Assembly: GCA_035578155.1 (NCBI GenBank)
Contig: JAPWDM010000014.1
Coordinates: forward strand, 9,589,501 to 9,653,500
Reading direction: 5' to 3'
Origin: Brachynemurus nebulosus
Taxonomy: Eukaryota > Arthropoda > Insecta > Neuroptera > Myrmeleontidae
DNA length: 64,000 bases
Positions 1-11,996 of this stretch are shown here, piece by piece. A model generated the notes under the pieces. That model was not told where the DNA came from, searched no databases, and saw only the letters and a list, made by a program, of their open reading frames with translations. Made by a program: the position numbers and the translations under genes. The stretch's first letter is position 1; the number at the start of each line of letters is the position of its first letter.

Positions 1-963
1 AACAAAAAAAAAAAAAAAAATAACGCCAATTGATCAGTCAGTAATCATTAATATCATAACGTAAAATTAAGTAATACTAGATGTATGCCTTTAATTCTCG
101 GAGGGGGGTCATGACCTCTTGACCCCCTTGTATACGTCCCTGATTCCCAGTAAACTGACTTTTAAAGTTAAGCTTCTAGATTAATCAGAATGAGCAAAAA
201 TTAAATCAATCCATTAAACATTCTATACATTCCCATTTACTGAAAAATTCAATAAATTTCTCAGAAAATTGAAAAGCCAATAAACCAAACAGTGTTGACC
301 TTGTTATTCAAAACATGTCATGTAAATTTAAATCTACCCCCCCCCCCCCCACTCAAATTCAAATGAATCTGTACATTCCATAATATAATTTTTCATTTCA
401 AACGTCATAAAATAAAATTACCACCATAGATGTCACTAACGATTTAAATATTTAATATTAATGACTACAATAATTCACATATTACAATAGGTATATAATA
501 TCGAGAACAGGAGGGGGGAGAAACTGTGTGGGATATTTTGTTGACGTAATAAATAAACACGGATGAATAGATAAGATTGTACGTTTTAATTAAATGACGG
601 ACAAACGGACGGACAGACGTATTTAGTTGCATTGATCGGCACACAATTGAGCTATCTGAGCGATTAAATAAAATTAATATTCGGGACAACCTACGTCAAA
701 CCACACACATTAATTTTAATAGGTGTTATTCATAGTCCCGAGTTCGGGGACTATAGAAAACATTAACACGGACGAAAATAGGATAAAATGTGTTAATAAC
801 ACATATAAACACATATTCATATTATGTCTATGGTTAAACAAAGATGGATGATATAAGTGCTTTATTGTGTTTTGTGTATGAAATATTTTTAATAAATATC
901 ACAGAAAAATGTCATTTTACTGTTACTTCACTATAAATTAAATATATAAAAAAATGTACTTAC
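1..963. other. Kinesin intron 2 (partial), no further exon seen
   Basis: This stretch lies downstream of the second unc-104 coding exon on the minus strand and should be the start of the next intron. It begins with the splice donor GTAAGT (963-958). It is AT-rich, with a run of 14 C at 337-350. I looked on the minus strand for the next motor segment, which should contain the P-loop, and saw none, so it must lie off the left edge. Confidence 0.7.
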
Positions 964-1040
964 ATTATGCGACCAGTATGAAAAATCAAAATTAAAACTT
1001 TTTACATCTTTACCAGGGGGAGCTTTTGGATTTGTGATTG
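964..1040 (-). CDS. unc-104: unc-104/KIF1A-type kinesin-3, coding exon 2 (partial gene)
   Basis: This 77-base exon encodes the second piece of the kinesin-3 motor domain. Read on the minus strand it gives T-ITNPKAPPGKDVKS, then FNFDFSYWSHN. The ITNPK and FxFDxSYWSH blocks are the conserved stretch between strand beta-1 and helix alpha-1 of unc-104/KIF1 motors. The exon is preceded by a pyrimidine-rich acceptor ending CTAG (1042-1041 are AG) and followed by the donor GTAAGT (963-958). Its first two bases (CA) complete the split codon A|CA left by exon 1 at 11997, so 2 + 25 codons fit exactly. It ends in phase 0. The known family role is ATP-driven transport of synaptic-vesicle precursors along axonal microtubules toward plus ends. 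The exon is too short to appear as an open frame with its own ATG and is easily missed. Confidence 0.95.
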
Positions 1041-1479
1041 CTAGAAAGAAAAAAATATTATAATTAATTTATGAATTTATTCAAAAACTTCACTTCTGCA
1101 TTGTAATTTTTACGTGAATTGTTATGCTGGTACCCAGAATCACTTTGACCTTACTACTTTTCGTGAGTTCATTGTACTTTACAATATGTATTTAGGGTTA
1201 TGTTATTCATTAAAGTGTTAAAATGTGTATAATTGTACAAATGGGAATACTAACGATGTATTTATACAGATTAATGTTGGCGGAAAACCATACATATGTT
1301 AGTTAAATACATAAACTAACTTTTTACAGTGGTTTTGAAAAGTTATTGTACTATTTTACATTTAGAGACAGAAATGCTGTTTCTCATTATTTATCTTACG
1401 ATGCGATGGCTAAAAGTTTGAATATCAAGAAAAAAGGAAATAGGTAATCTCAGGGGTTTAAAATATGACATTCGTAAAG

Positions 1480-1700
1480 CTAGCCGTCCACAAAACAAAA
1501 ATTTTAAAAATCCCAAAAAACAACTAGATGAAAAATAGTTGTAATTTAGGTGTTATTTAGGTGTACCAATAAAAAATTAGGTGTTCCGACGGTTTTCGAG
1601 AAAACATGAAAAACAAAAGGGACGGCTAGGTTTACGTAAACCTAGCCGTCCCATAGGTAAAAAGAAGTGTTTTTAATAATCTAAAGTATGTAAAATTAGG
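1480..1700. repeat. CTAGCCGTCC repeat with perfect 34-bp palindrome
   Basis: Bases 1619-1652 form a perfect palindrome: GGGACGGCTAGGTTTAC followed by its exact reverse complement. Another copy of the CTAGCCGTCC motif lies at about 1482. A decayed relative, in opposite orientation, is at 41560-41715, where the same blocks recur (ACACCTAATTTTTTATT, TAAATAACACTTA, and a broken version of the palindrome). It looks like a small mobile repeat, but no target duplication could be assigned. Confidence 0.6.
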
Positions 1701-1779
1701 TGCTTTTCAAACATCGTGACAAAAATCTAGTAGAATGAAAATTTTACGAAAAATCTCGTAAAAATTTTAAATCATGGGA

Positions 1780-4700
1780 GTGCTGTGTATAAGGTTGGAA
1801 ACGTTATATACAGCGCTTCCATTATTTGTTGAATTTTATGTGTTTTATTATGTAACAGAGTAGAAAAGTGCCAAATATCACTCTAACGTTCCCAACGCTC
1901 CCACTAAAAAAATATTATACGGTAATGACTCTTTTTATAATACACGTGCGAGAAAGAAAGAAACATATTTCGTAATCTTTTTAAGAAAGAAAGAAATATA
2001 TTTTTTATTCATTTCAACATGTACTACGAATATATAATCTGTATACAGGATGTTTCATGTATTAAATATGAAATGCATTTTTAATACGAAATACATTTAT
2101 TTTTATAAAAGTATAAATTTTTAACTGATTATTAAATATTTTGCACTAAAGTGTATTGCAAACAATTATCATATACATTTGTATTCTATACACATCGAAA
2201 TCGCAAGTCGTAGTTATCAACCTGTATATTCTGAATTTGTATTTAAAAAGAGATAGCAATATAATTGCATTTCTATCTGATCAGAGTGTATTATAAAAAG
2301 AATCTTTACTGTAATGTGAATAACATTAAGATTGTGATACACAGCGCTCCCACTGTTTGCTGGATTTTATAATATTTATATTTATTATGTAAATATATAA
2401 AGATTATTTTGTAAAGTGGAAACGCCATAAAGAATATTTTGATTCAATAATTCAATTATTTGACGAATTCAAATTTTAATCGGGAAATTAATTTACATAA
2501 TCATGAAGATTTACAAAGGAAACATTATTGGGTTTCGGGTTTGAATCAAAAAAGCTATCTAAAAAATCTTCGAATGTTTAGGGAAACAGTAGAGAAAACT
2601 GTTCATTTAAATTATCGTTTCCAGCGCTCCCACCATAGAGTATAAAAATTAAAAATAGGTACGTATGTAATTAGGTATGAAACAATTCTTGTTGATTTCA
2701 AGATCTTGTTCAGATAAAAACACACATTAGGTTTGTTCCAACAAATATTCGAATTAATTTTCGTTTTGTTCCAACAAGGTTGGACTTTACTGTTCTAACA
2801 AGGAAGAATTGTAATTTAAGTATATACAGAATTTAAAATTTTAGAGTATGTCAATCCTAGACACACTCTTTAACGAATACCTTTAATTTTAATCTTATAA
2901 TTTAAAAAAAAAAATAGTAAACGGACAAATTTGAAACTGTTTTATCATGACAAATTTTACAACTTAAATCTTTAGCGAGATATTTTGAAAATTTTAACAA
3001 TCAATTAAAATCTTCCCACGCGTTAAATATTAAAATTCTCAATTGAATTTACATATATATTTGATATTTAAATAACGTCGAATTTAAAATACTATATTCA
3101 CTCGAATTCGAAATTCCAATATGTTTATTGAAACAAACTTAATATTAAATGCAAGATAATAAAATAAAAATTGTTATTCTAATATAGTCACAGCCAATTT
3201 TACCCAAGGTTATGCACGCATTCTGGTGTCATGTTTTTACTCATTTTACATTTATGTGCACCTGTTCGTCCGTGTCGGTCGATTAAAGCAATTAAAAATT
3301 TTACCTTCGTGTATTAATGAGTGAAACAAGGTTAATTAACAATTGCTACCTACATGACATGATCCGATAGACAGGCGACGTGGGTGCTAAAATTTAACCG
3401 GAAAACAAGTACAAACAGTACTTTCAACTCAATCAAATTTGAATAAAATAAAGATAAAAATAAATTTAAGTAAAATTATATAAATCTTTGTTTTGAACAT
3501 TTACTAACTTTCCAGAGACTTAAATGTCTAGTCAAAAATAAAAAAAGACAGGAATAGGAATAGAGATATCAGCCAATTATCAATTTCACCTACCTACGTT
3601 TTCATACAAAATACAAAAAATTTAACTCTTTTTAAATGATTAAGACGAGTTAATTCGTCCTGCAATATGGCGGCTCAAAATGCTGTGATATGTATATATT
3701 CACTGGTACAGGTGTCGCCATCTGTGACAATACGGTATGATTCTAAATAATGTTCAATTTTATCAAGATAGTTTAGTATAATTTATATTTGGTAAATTCT
3801 TAGGTTCACTTTTTTGATGTTAGGATCTTTGATTTCTTTTTCTTTTTTTTGTAACCTTATCTATTGTACTTATCACTGGCAGTAAAAAGCCCGGCATTTT
3901 GAGACAAAAATTTTTTTCCATATGGTTTGTTTAAAAGAGTTAAAAAATTGTTAAATTTGCCACTCTTTTATCTTTTTCGCACTTTGTTGTTGATTCCAAG
4001 TAACATCTAATAATAAAACGTAGTAGACTGGTAATTTGGGGTCCAGTTACTACACATTTACGTACCATTGGTAATGTTACCAGTTATTAAATAACTGTAA
4101 TATCTCGTAACGTACAGTTACTATATTCAAACGAATTATTCGTAAATACTTGAATAAGTAAATATGAAAATTAGTTTTTAATATTTATAAGGTTATGTAA
4201 TTTTTCATCTGTTAAAATTTCCCTACATCAATTTTATAGTTTCTGAAATACCAACTAAAGTTTGCACAGTAATTGAAAATAAAAATGCCGCACATGAACT
4301 AAAAAAACGCCGTGAGCAGCGGGGCCCTATCACGGAAGTCGAATTTTTCCTTTCATCTTCGATATTGAATGTCTACAAGCGAAATGTAATTGAAAGTATA
4401 CAAGCGATTTGTCATTTTGGTGGTTTCAAAACTGATGAAGAGTGTCCGGTTGATCGGGGCTTTAAAAAAAGATTTTAAGTTTTTAAGAGCTGAATCTCAG
4501 TAAATTTCAATTTTGTGCCGATAGCAGTTAGCAGGAAAAAGCCAACACAATTCGTACGAGGGCATTCCTACTCATGCTTATCCGCCAATTGCCTTTGTGT
4601 TTTATTTTTAAATATAAAAAAAGGAACTTAAATAGTAAATTGGAAGGCCTTTATGAAGATATTTTTTTTTTCCAAAAAAATCCAAAATTTCTATTTTATA

Positions 4701-6800
4701 AATAATAAAAATCCAAAATTCCTACTTTATAAATAAACAGTGACTTTAATAACATTTTTAAATTACTTAATATTTGTGTATTGCATTTGTTATAAAAGTA
4801 AGTTCATTTTTTTTTAATTTTTTAAAATCACTATCCGCCTACTTGTATTAGAATAAATATAATGCATTTAAAACACATTTAAAAATACCATTGAATTCCG
4901 ATGTAAAAATGGGAGAAGTGGGGGAAAAAGTAATGTGGAATCCTTAAAAGGCACTAGCTGGATACTAACTCAATACACGTACAAAATTTCAGCCCTCCTT
5001 CAGGTTCCCTTAGAGAGTTTCTAAACGTGTTAGAAAAAAAGCAAAAAAAATAAGGAAATATTGGTGTAAAAATCGTGAGGGTAAGGGTTAAAAGTTGAAA
5101 CCTCCAAAAAGCAGTGTTTGGTTATTAGCTTAACCTGTACACAAAATTTCAGCCCTCTAGGTTTATTTGGGGAGATTTTGACCCGAACGAAACTGTTAAA
5201 AAACAAGAAAAATCATGTTCTTTTTGGTATAAAAATGGTGGGGGTAAGGGTTAAAAGCTGAGATCAAGGAAAAATTCGACTAATAAAAAAAGCTGACAAC
5301 GCAGTTGTTGTAGGACCTTTTCCGTCTCGTTTTTATTTTTGAAACATAAAGGATAAGGGATTGATATATAAGCATTTATAAATAATAGCCCAAAAAACTT
5401 CAATGAGAAAGATCATTCCTTTCAAAGGTAATAAAAAATCAAAGTTTATTTCGCGATTTTAAAGGCAGATGGGTGTCTTGTAAAGTTTTTTCAAATTTTG
5501 TCCTTCATTCCCTCGGGGGAAAAAGTTCATATTTCAAGTCACTCACACTGACTGTAACGTTAGTCTGAAAAAATCGATTGCCCATTTGAAGTTTGCTACG
5601 ATTCTTGCCGCCAAATATCAAAAATTTGTCACTTCCGACAAACAAGTTAGGGTCTTGAAAAAATAACAAAAAACACAAATTCTCCGACGTCACGTGACTT
5701 GTAAAAAAAATATTGTCCTTAAAATAATTGTGACCTTTGGCTAAGTTTCACCGATTTTCATAAATAAACTTGCAAAGTATGCAGAATATTGACCCCGTGC
5801 TAACATTACACGTGAAAATCGAGCATAGTTCGTGATATGCAGGGTAAGAATCAAATTTTTTTGCTGAAAAATGCGCATATAATATATAATTCGATGTCAA
5901 ATTTCGCGAAAACGTCTAGCCGTCTATTTTGTGCTGGCATGGCGTTTTCTAGCTTACTATATTAGCAATAACTACCGAAAGTTTGAACCAGATCCTATGC
6001 GTGGTTTTCAGGCAAAAAATTTTTATGTTGAAAAATACGCCTATAATACATGATTCACATTTTAAAGTTTAAAAACGCTCCCTTGAAAAATTTACTTTTT
6101 GTGACTTTGATCGTTTTTCCCCTGTACCCTTCATATGGTAACGTTAGCTGTTTTTACGGGTACGAAAAAAGTAGGAAAAACCACAAGGGAGAAAATAAAA
6201 ATCCAGGTATGATATATTTTGTTGCGTTGTAATGAAGCAAAGAGGCGTGTGGCACGGAATAAAACAATATATTGAGACAATATATGATTGAATAAATTGG
6301 CATTGGTTGTTGTATGAAGCCGGAGTAATGACCGCCGCATATTACAATACCCACCTAAAAGTAAGTAAGTATAGTTATGAATAAATATGCATAGAGTTGC
6401 CCTGTTAATTTAAAGTATGTACGAGAAAAATCAATATTTGATTTTTCCCAATGTGGTGAAAACGTTGTGATAGAAACAAAACAATATAAATGTATGTATG
6501 TGTATGGGTAAGTAATTTTAAAAGAAAATTGGAGAAGGTACACAGCAAATCAAAAGTGTGTTGTAACTCTAATAAGAATACACGTTCATATAGAATATGC
6601 TCAAATAATGTAATACGATAGAATATGTCTCTAGTGGGTTATTTTAATATTTGTTCTTGCCCTTCTTCGCTCGGAAGTAAAGTAAGTTATAAAAAAACAA
6701 ACATGGCGCAAACTTTTGGCTTTTACTTGAACGATCTTATCGACCATCGCTTGAAAGTTCAATATTTATTTAGATGATGAGGAAGGTAAAATAATAATAA
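1780..6800. other. Intronic AT-rich DNA with decayed interspersed repeats
   Basis: No coding signal. The motif CAGCGCTCCCAC recurs at about 1811, 1893, 2342 and 2622 with small changes. Bases 4440-5300 resemble the repeat family at 27550-28281: shared wording around CTCAGTAAATTT, the T(A)GCAGTTAG block and CATGCTTATCCGCCAAT. Bases 5760-6110 hold two diverged copies of a block around GCTGAAAAATGCGC and ATAATATAT. Confidence 0.5.
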
Positions 6801-6828
6801 TACCCCTGTCGCAGCATCCTGCATAACA

Positions 6829-7139
6829 TAGCGAATTTCCGTTTATAAAAATTAGTTTTTCTCAGAAACTATTTAACATAGAATAATAGTTTAAAGACCT
6901 TTTCATGTAATTTTTTCTCCTCTTTTAAATGATGTAAAAAAAATTGACAAAAAATTTTGAATAAGTGGAAACTTTGGCAAAAAACTAATTTTTTGCAAGA
7001 ACAAAAACCATGTTCCTGGCATCCGACGTGTCTGACTGAAGAACTCATCCAAGATTTTTGGACTTCAACGTTGTCACCAAATTTCGTAAACCTAGGACAT
7101 TTCGTTCGAGAGTTATCGTGCTGATACATAAATACATAA

Positions 7140-7193
<54 letters not shown>

Positions 7194-7314
7194 TTTAGTG
7201 AATGTTATTTTTGGGTTCTAGGGACCTCAAAACAAATTTCTGCCATAGTGCCGGGCTCAAGTCGCGTCATGAGACCTACTGTAATAGCTGAATTTCCATT
7301 CTGAAAATTCGCTA
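6829..7314. repeat. Interspersed repeat R1, copy 1
   Basis: This is one of at least four copies in the window; the others are at 30213-30540, 52790-52970 and 54988-55250, with a fragment at 54172-54230. Shared text includes CGCAGCATCCTGCATAA just outside, CATAGAATAATAGTTT, GGCATCCGACGTGTCTG and TTCGTAAACCTAGGACATTT. The ends carry a short inverted repeat, TAGCGAATTT, at 6829 and 7314. A (CA/TA) microsatellite sits at 7140-7190, at the same relative place as in the 30.5-kb copy, so the repeat seems to carry the microsatellite with it. No coding sequence. Confidence 0.65.
7140..7190. repeat. (TA)n microsatellite
   Basis: An ATACATA-type run passes into a pure TA tract inside repeat R1. Confidence 0.9.
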
Positions 7315-7584
7315 AAAGACGAAGTACTCCTAAAATAATTTGAGAATATTATTTTAAAAAGAAAGCCTTTTCGAACATTTTCGTGCATAAAATCCAAACA
7401 CATTATACAAAAAGCCTCCGCCCTTATTTGTTGAATAGCAAACTGTGAAATTAAACCATCTAAGTTGGACCGTTGGCTTTGTATGCTCTAACTTTTTCAA
7501 TTTCATATATCACAATTTTAAGGCGTTTTTTAATTTTTAATTTTTATTTTTTAAAGCAAACAGAATAAAATTTAAAGAGTTTAT

Positions 7585-8237
7585 TTTATATCCTTTTTAA
7601 ATTATTTTCGAATCATTTCGAAAGAAAAAAAAAACTGAATGGAGCAACGAATACAGATTAAAAAGATGATAAAATATAGGATTATTTAGTAGCCCAAAAT
7701 TTCTGATACTAGATCAAATTTTTAATTAAGTATGAAATAATTTTTGTAATAAGAAATTTGAAGAAACGTTGTCATTTTTAAATTTCTGACATAAATGTTA
7801 CGATGGTGACAGCGCTGGGTAGAACTATTTATTTTGAAATCGAATAATAATGAAAATTAAATATGCTGATCAAGTAAATTCAAGGAAATATATTTAATAT
7901 AATAATAATTATCTAATTATTTTCGAATAATTTCGAAAAAAAATTTAAAAGAAGAACGAATACAGAATAAAAAGATGATAAAATAGGGAATTACTTAGAA
8001 GCTCAAAATTTCTAATACTAGATCAAATTTTTAATTACGTATAAAATCATTTTTGTGTGAAATTTATAAAAAGTTATATGAAATTCGAAGAAACGTTGTC
8101 ATTTTTAAATTTCTGATATAAAATGTTACAGTGGTGCAAGCGCTGGGTAAAACTATTTCGAAACTGAATAATGATGAAACTGGAATATGTCGATCAAGTG
8201 AATTCGAAGAAATATTTTTAATATAATAATAATTATT
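7585..8237. repeat. Direct duplication of a ~325-bp block
   Basis: Two head-to-tail diverged copies lie at about 7585-7910 and 7911-8237. Shared blocks are ACGAATACAGA(T)TAAAAAGATG, ATACTAGATCAAATTTTTAA, GAAACGTTGTCATTTTTAAA and GTTAC followed by AGCGCTGGGTA, each spaced by roughly 325 bases. No coding potential. Confidence 0.8.
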
Positions 8238-8454
8238 ACTGACAAATGAAAATTATACCCAGTGGTGAGATTAATACGTAATAGTGTTTAACCTCATCGT
8301 TACATTGACAGATTATTTTTGTTGTGAAAGATTAAATTAATACCAAACATATTTTTTTGACATATGGATTAAGCATAATTCAATAATTGTGTTACAATAT
8401 TTCGAATATAATTTCTCCCTGAATTAGATCTTAAGATGGTTGGCACATTAGAAT

Positions 8455-8867
8455 TAGTGATGCGCAAATGCAAGACCAAGACGAAGACTTGGCAGTCTTG
8501 GTCTTGCTAGAGTAGTTTGAGTCTTGGTCTTGGTCTTGCAAAATGCAGTCTTGGTCTTGGTCTTGGTATTGCTAAAAAATCTTGCACTTTCTTGCATTTT
8601 TTTATTAGCGAATTTTTCCCTTCTAAAATCAGAATTTTTTCTCTTTACGGTATTAATTATACTTTCAAACTATTTAAATAGTTTAGCAACTCTTGCTTTT
8701 TTCTTGCTTTTGTCTTGGTCTTGCTCACTTGAGTCTTGATATTGGTCTTGCAGCCATACTTATAGTCTTGGTCTTGCTCTTGGTATACATAGTCTTGGTC
8801 TTGGTCTTGCAAAAAATGCAAGACCAAGGCAAGACTGCAAGACCAAGACTAATTTTGCTCATCACTA
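8455..8867. mobile_element. hAT-type MITE rich in CTTGGT repeats, copy 1
   Basis: A 413-bp non-autonomous element with termini TAGTGATGCGCAAA and TTTTGCTCATCACTA, flanked on both sides by the exact 8-bp duplication ATTAGAAT (8447-8454 and 8868-8875). That size of duplication is the hAT signature. Most of the element is made of (AAGACC)/(GGTCTT)-type hexamer runs in both orientations around a unique AT-rich core (about 8570-8690). Subterminal short-repeat arrays are known transposase-binding features of hAT elements. The apparent Val-Leu-rich open frame here is only translated repeat. Confidence 0.9.
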
Positions 8868-8974
8868 ATTAGAATTAATTAAGGAATGATGTTATTGTTT
8901 AGTACTTAATGACATTAAGTCTGTTCAGTCAGTAAAAAAATCCGTGATTTTTAGAAAATTTTGAACAAGTTATA

Positions 8975-10411
8975 GGGTGCATTAGGTAGTAATTGATCAA
9001 TCCGGATTGTTTTATGTTATAATAAGGTCTGTATTGGTACTAAGAGAGTTTTTTCATCACAGGAATATTTGTTTGCTATTACTATTGCCACATTTCAACA
9101 GATGACCTATCCAGACCTTTATTTTGAGTTGTCAGATTTTTTTTATAGTGTTCCGTCAATTTTTTGTCACTACTATTAGCTTTCTCCATTTGTCAGGTAA
9201 GTTTTTATTTGTTGTGTGCTCATTAGTTTTTAAAACGGAGTAATAAAATACACGTCTAGTTTTATGCTTAAACTGTACTCTTTCATAATTCGTGATTAGA
9301 TTTAATATAAATTTAGTGTTTTTTGAGTTAATACAGGCTGATCAATTACTGCCAAATCATTTGTGATCAATGATTGATCAGCCTCATAAGTCTACTGTAA
9401 TTATTTAATAGCAACAAAAATATGAGTAGGTACAATCAAATCTCCTATAACGCGGTATCCCTATAACGTGAGTTCCATATAACGCAGTCTCCACAAAACG
9501 CGACTTTCGTACAAAAAAAATTCGACATCTCAAATGACTTGAAAATATTATCTATGGTACTATATGTACATTCGAAGCGTTAAGTTTTCAGAGTGCTTTT
9601 AAATTCGGTCTATCATAAAATGTACCTTTTTTTAATATTGTTACTATATTTGTTTATAAATGGTATTTTTCGTTATTGTTAACTTTGATCGTAAATATCC
9701 CCTAAACCGTTTGTCGTAGCGAAAAAATAACGAAATTTTTAAAAGCTTAAGTGAAGCAAATTGTGGGCATTCCAAACATATTAGGACTATTAAAATTTAT
9801 TTTTCTTTACCGAAGATTCTTGATATCGAAACGAACGATATTTTTAAAATTTAAATATGTAATATTCCATATATTCGTTATCATTTCTATTATAAAATTT
9901 GATTAATTAAAACCATATCAATCATAACTTAATATTTTGATAATACAGTTTTTATGTAGGTCTGATTAAGGTACAAAATTTAAGCTTTTATATAGGTTTG
10001 CTATAATACGATTTCCATATAACGCGGTACGAATTAGGCGCGTTATAGGAAACTTGACTGTATCATATTGAAATAAAAGTGCAATTTTTGTATTGAAATA
10101 GTTTAACATGTTTCTATCTCAAAAATATATAGTTTTTCTGGAAAGTGATCATTACTGCAATTTTTTTGATCAATCACTGGTACTGACTGATCAATTACTG
10201 GTAAATATAATTTTCACATTTTTCGGTTTTGAATTTTTTTTTACAAAAGGAAACAATGATTTAAATTAAATTTGAGGAACGGCATATTATTTATCAGAAA
10301 AATTACCTTCATATAAAAATATCTGGGTCAGTCTAAGTGATATATTGGCTATGCTATAATTTTTTTTGTAACTCAATGTGCTTAACTGATCAATTACTAC
10401 CTAATGCACCC
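8975..10411. mobile_element. TIR element, superfamily unknown (TATA duplication)
   Basis: Perfect 25-bp terminal inverted repeats begin GGGTGCATTAGGTAGTAATT at 8975 and end with the complement at 10411. They are flanked by TATA on both sides (8971-8974 and 10412-10415). Internal copies of TGATCAATTACTG and near variants occur at about 9338, 9378 and 10145-10200, next to the ends. A younger pogo-like element (9433-10060) is nested inside. Without it the element is about 0.8 kb and no transposase fragment is visible. A 4-bp TATA duplication does not fit hAT (8), Tc1/mariner (TA), PIF (TWA) or piggyBac (TTAA) rules. A TA duplication with chance extension is possible. Confidence 0.75.
9433..10060. 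mobile_element. pogo/Tigger-like MITE, copy 1
   Basis: A 628-bp element whose ends read CAATCAAATCTCCTATAACG and its near complement ending in GACTTG, flanked by TA (9431-9432 and 10061-10062). Subterminal ATATAACGCGG motifs are repeated at both ends. The interior matches the element at 32004-34275 in the opposite orientation, for example the block around CGTTATCATTTCTATTATAA. No transposase seen. It is nested in the 8975-10411 element, so it is the younger of the two. Confidence 0.85.
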
Positions 10412-10748
10412 TATATGATTTATTTTTTAATTCCCTGCTATACCTTACTTAACGTAACGTTGCCAAGTGTTGCCATATTGTAGATTAATAATTCATTTAT
10501 TTCAAAAATTATTATTTTTTTCTAATAATTTTGAAATTTTGTGTACGTAGTAACAGATTTATCTGCTTACTATGCAAAATTTTACGATTTTTAGCATCAC
10601 TTTTCATTGAAATATGTATAGCGAAAATACTCTATTTCCCATAGGAGTGCATGAATTTTACCATGTATTATAATGCATTTTTCTTCATGATAAGTTTTCC
10701 TAATCAACATAAAATTTCAATAATTTACTGTTGAGAGGTTTACTTTGT

Positions 10749-11100
10749 GAAATTTCATTTTAAATATTAAAAATATTTAAAGTTTCAATTACTTTGTCAA
10801 TTTCACTAGAATTGAGTAGAATTTACTAAACGCGTTTTCAATCTCGCGACCATCATCAGAGTAATTGAAGAAATGTATGTGGGAGTGTAATAAATACTCT
10901 TAAAAATGAATTTGGGAAAAACCCGTCATTATACTATTTCATATGAAATAGGCTGTACAATAACGTACCTGAAAGACGATGTTGATAAACCAGTTTTGAA
11001 TAATAGAGATAATTATTTTTATCTGTGTAAACTTTGTCAATTCTAGTGAAATTGACAAAGTAATTGAAACTTTAAATATTTTTAATATATAAAATTTCAA
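10749..11100. repeat. Fold-back repeat with ~65-bp arms
   Basis: The left arm (10749-10814) and right arm (11039-11100) are inverted copies centred on AATTACTTTGTCAATTTCAC. The outer part of each arm is AATATTAAAAATATTTAAAG. The loop is about 220 bp. It is probably a short hairpin-type MITE; no clear target duplication was found. Confidence 0.75.
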
Positions 11101-11996
11101 GGGAATTTTTTATTTTTTATTTTAAAATCAATCTGATTTTGTTGGTTTCCGCTGATTTTTACCATTCTTAGGAACTCAAATCCTCTTAATACACAAAATG
11201 CTAAAATTTGAACTAATCCTAACATATAGTTTGTGTAATAAAAAATTTCAAAAATATTTTTTTTTTAACACGCAGCTAATGTGGGAAAATCCCCAGAACA
11301 CACTGGAAATCAACATTTAGTCAAATAAATAAATACCTTCTGTTAAGGATTAAACGATAAAAAGATACTTAGCTATTTAAAAAAAAATTAACTGTATAAG
11401 AACCTTTAAAAAATAAAATCAACAAATTCTGACATATTATTTTAGTAACTTAATATTAAAATTGAATAAAACTAAAAAACTTTAAATGTGTCCAAAATGT
11501 CAGCCATACTGAATATTAGTTGAACATCTATTTTTTATTATGAAATTATTCTTTAATTCCGAGCTTCCCCGAGTAATTCCAAATAAAAAAGTGAATAAAA
11601 GGAAAAGAGATTTTGAAAAAAAAATCACGATTAATCAATCTTATTGTTAGTTTGAAACAATATGTAACTGGTGAATTTTTTTCCGTAATCCCTAACGCCC
11701 CAACTAACTTAAATCCCACAGAATATCAAAGTTTAACCACAAATTATGATATAACCAAAGAAATAAGAGCGGAAAAATAACGAAATACACAGAGCCAATA
11801 TTTAGTTTTGTGAAAAATACCAAGATTTTATTAAACTTTATTATGACGATTAATTTATGATACATCAACCTTACGAAAATATCAAAATGTAGATATCAAA
11901 TTAAAAAAAAAAATATCAAAGTTCTGGGTACCAACTTGTTCTTCACTTTAAATACACAGGAAAAAAACAATAAAAAAATTCCAAAAAAATACTTAC

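Larger units (their letters stand above)
1041..11996 (-). other. unc-104: Kinesin intron 1 (10,956 bp)
   Basis: The intron between coding exons 1 and 2 starts with GTAAGT at 11996-11991 and ends with AG at 1042-1041. It holds many transposon remnants, listed separately: a hAT element, a pogo-like element nested in an element of unknown class, a fold-back repeat and interspersed repeat copies. No other coding exon is needed between the two, because the split codon joins in frame and the protein is continuous with the family. Confidence 0.9.

Noticed and set aside
465..689. 74-codon minus-strand frame as the next kinesin exon
   Set aside because: It has no kinesin motor motif and no splice sites matching phase 0 after exon 2.
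1619..1652. Palindrome as a Helitron 3' end
   Set aside because: No CTRR end follows within the expected distance, and no 5' TC start could be paired.
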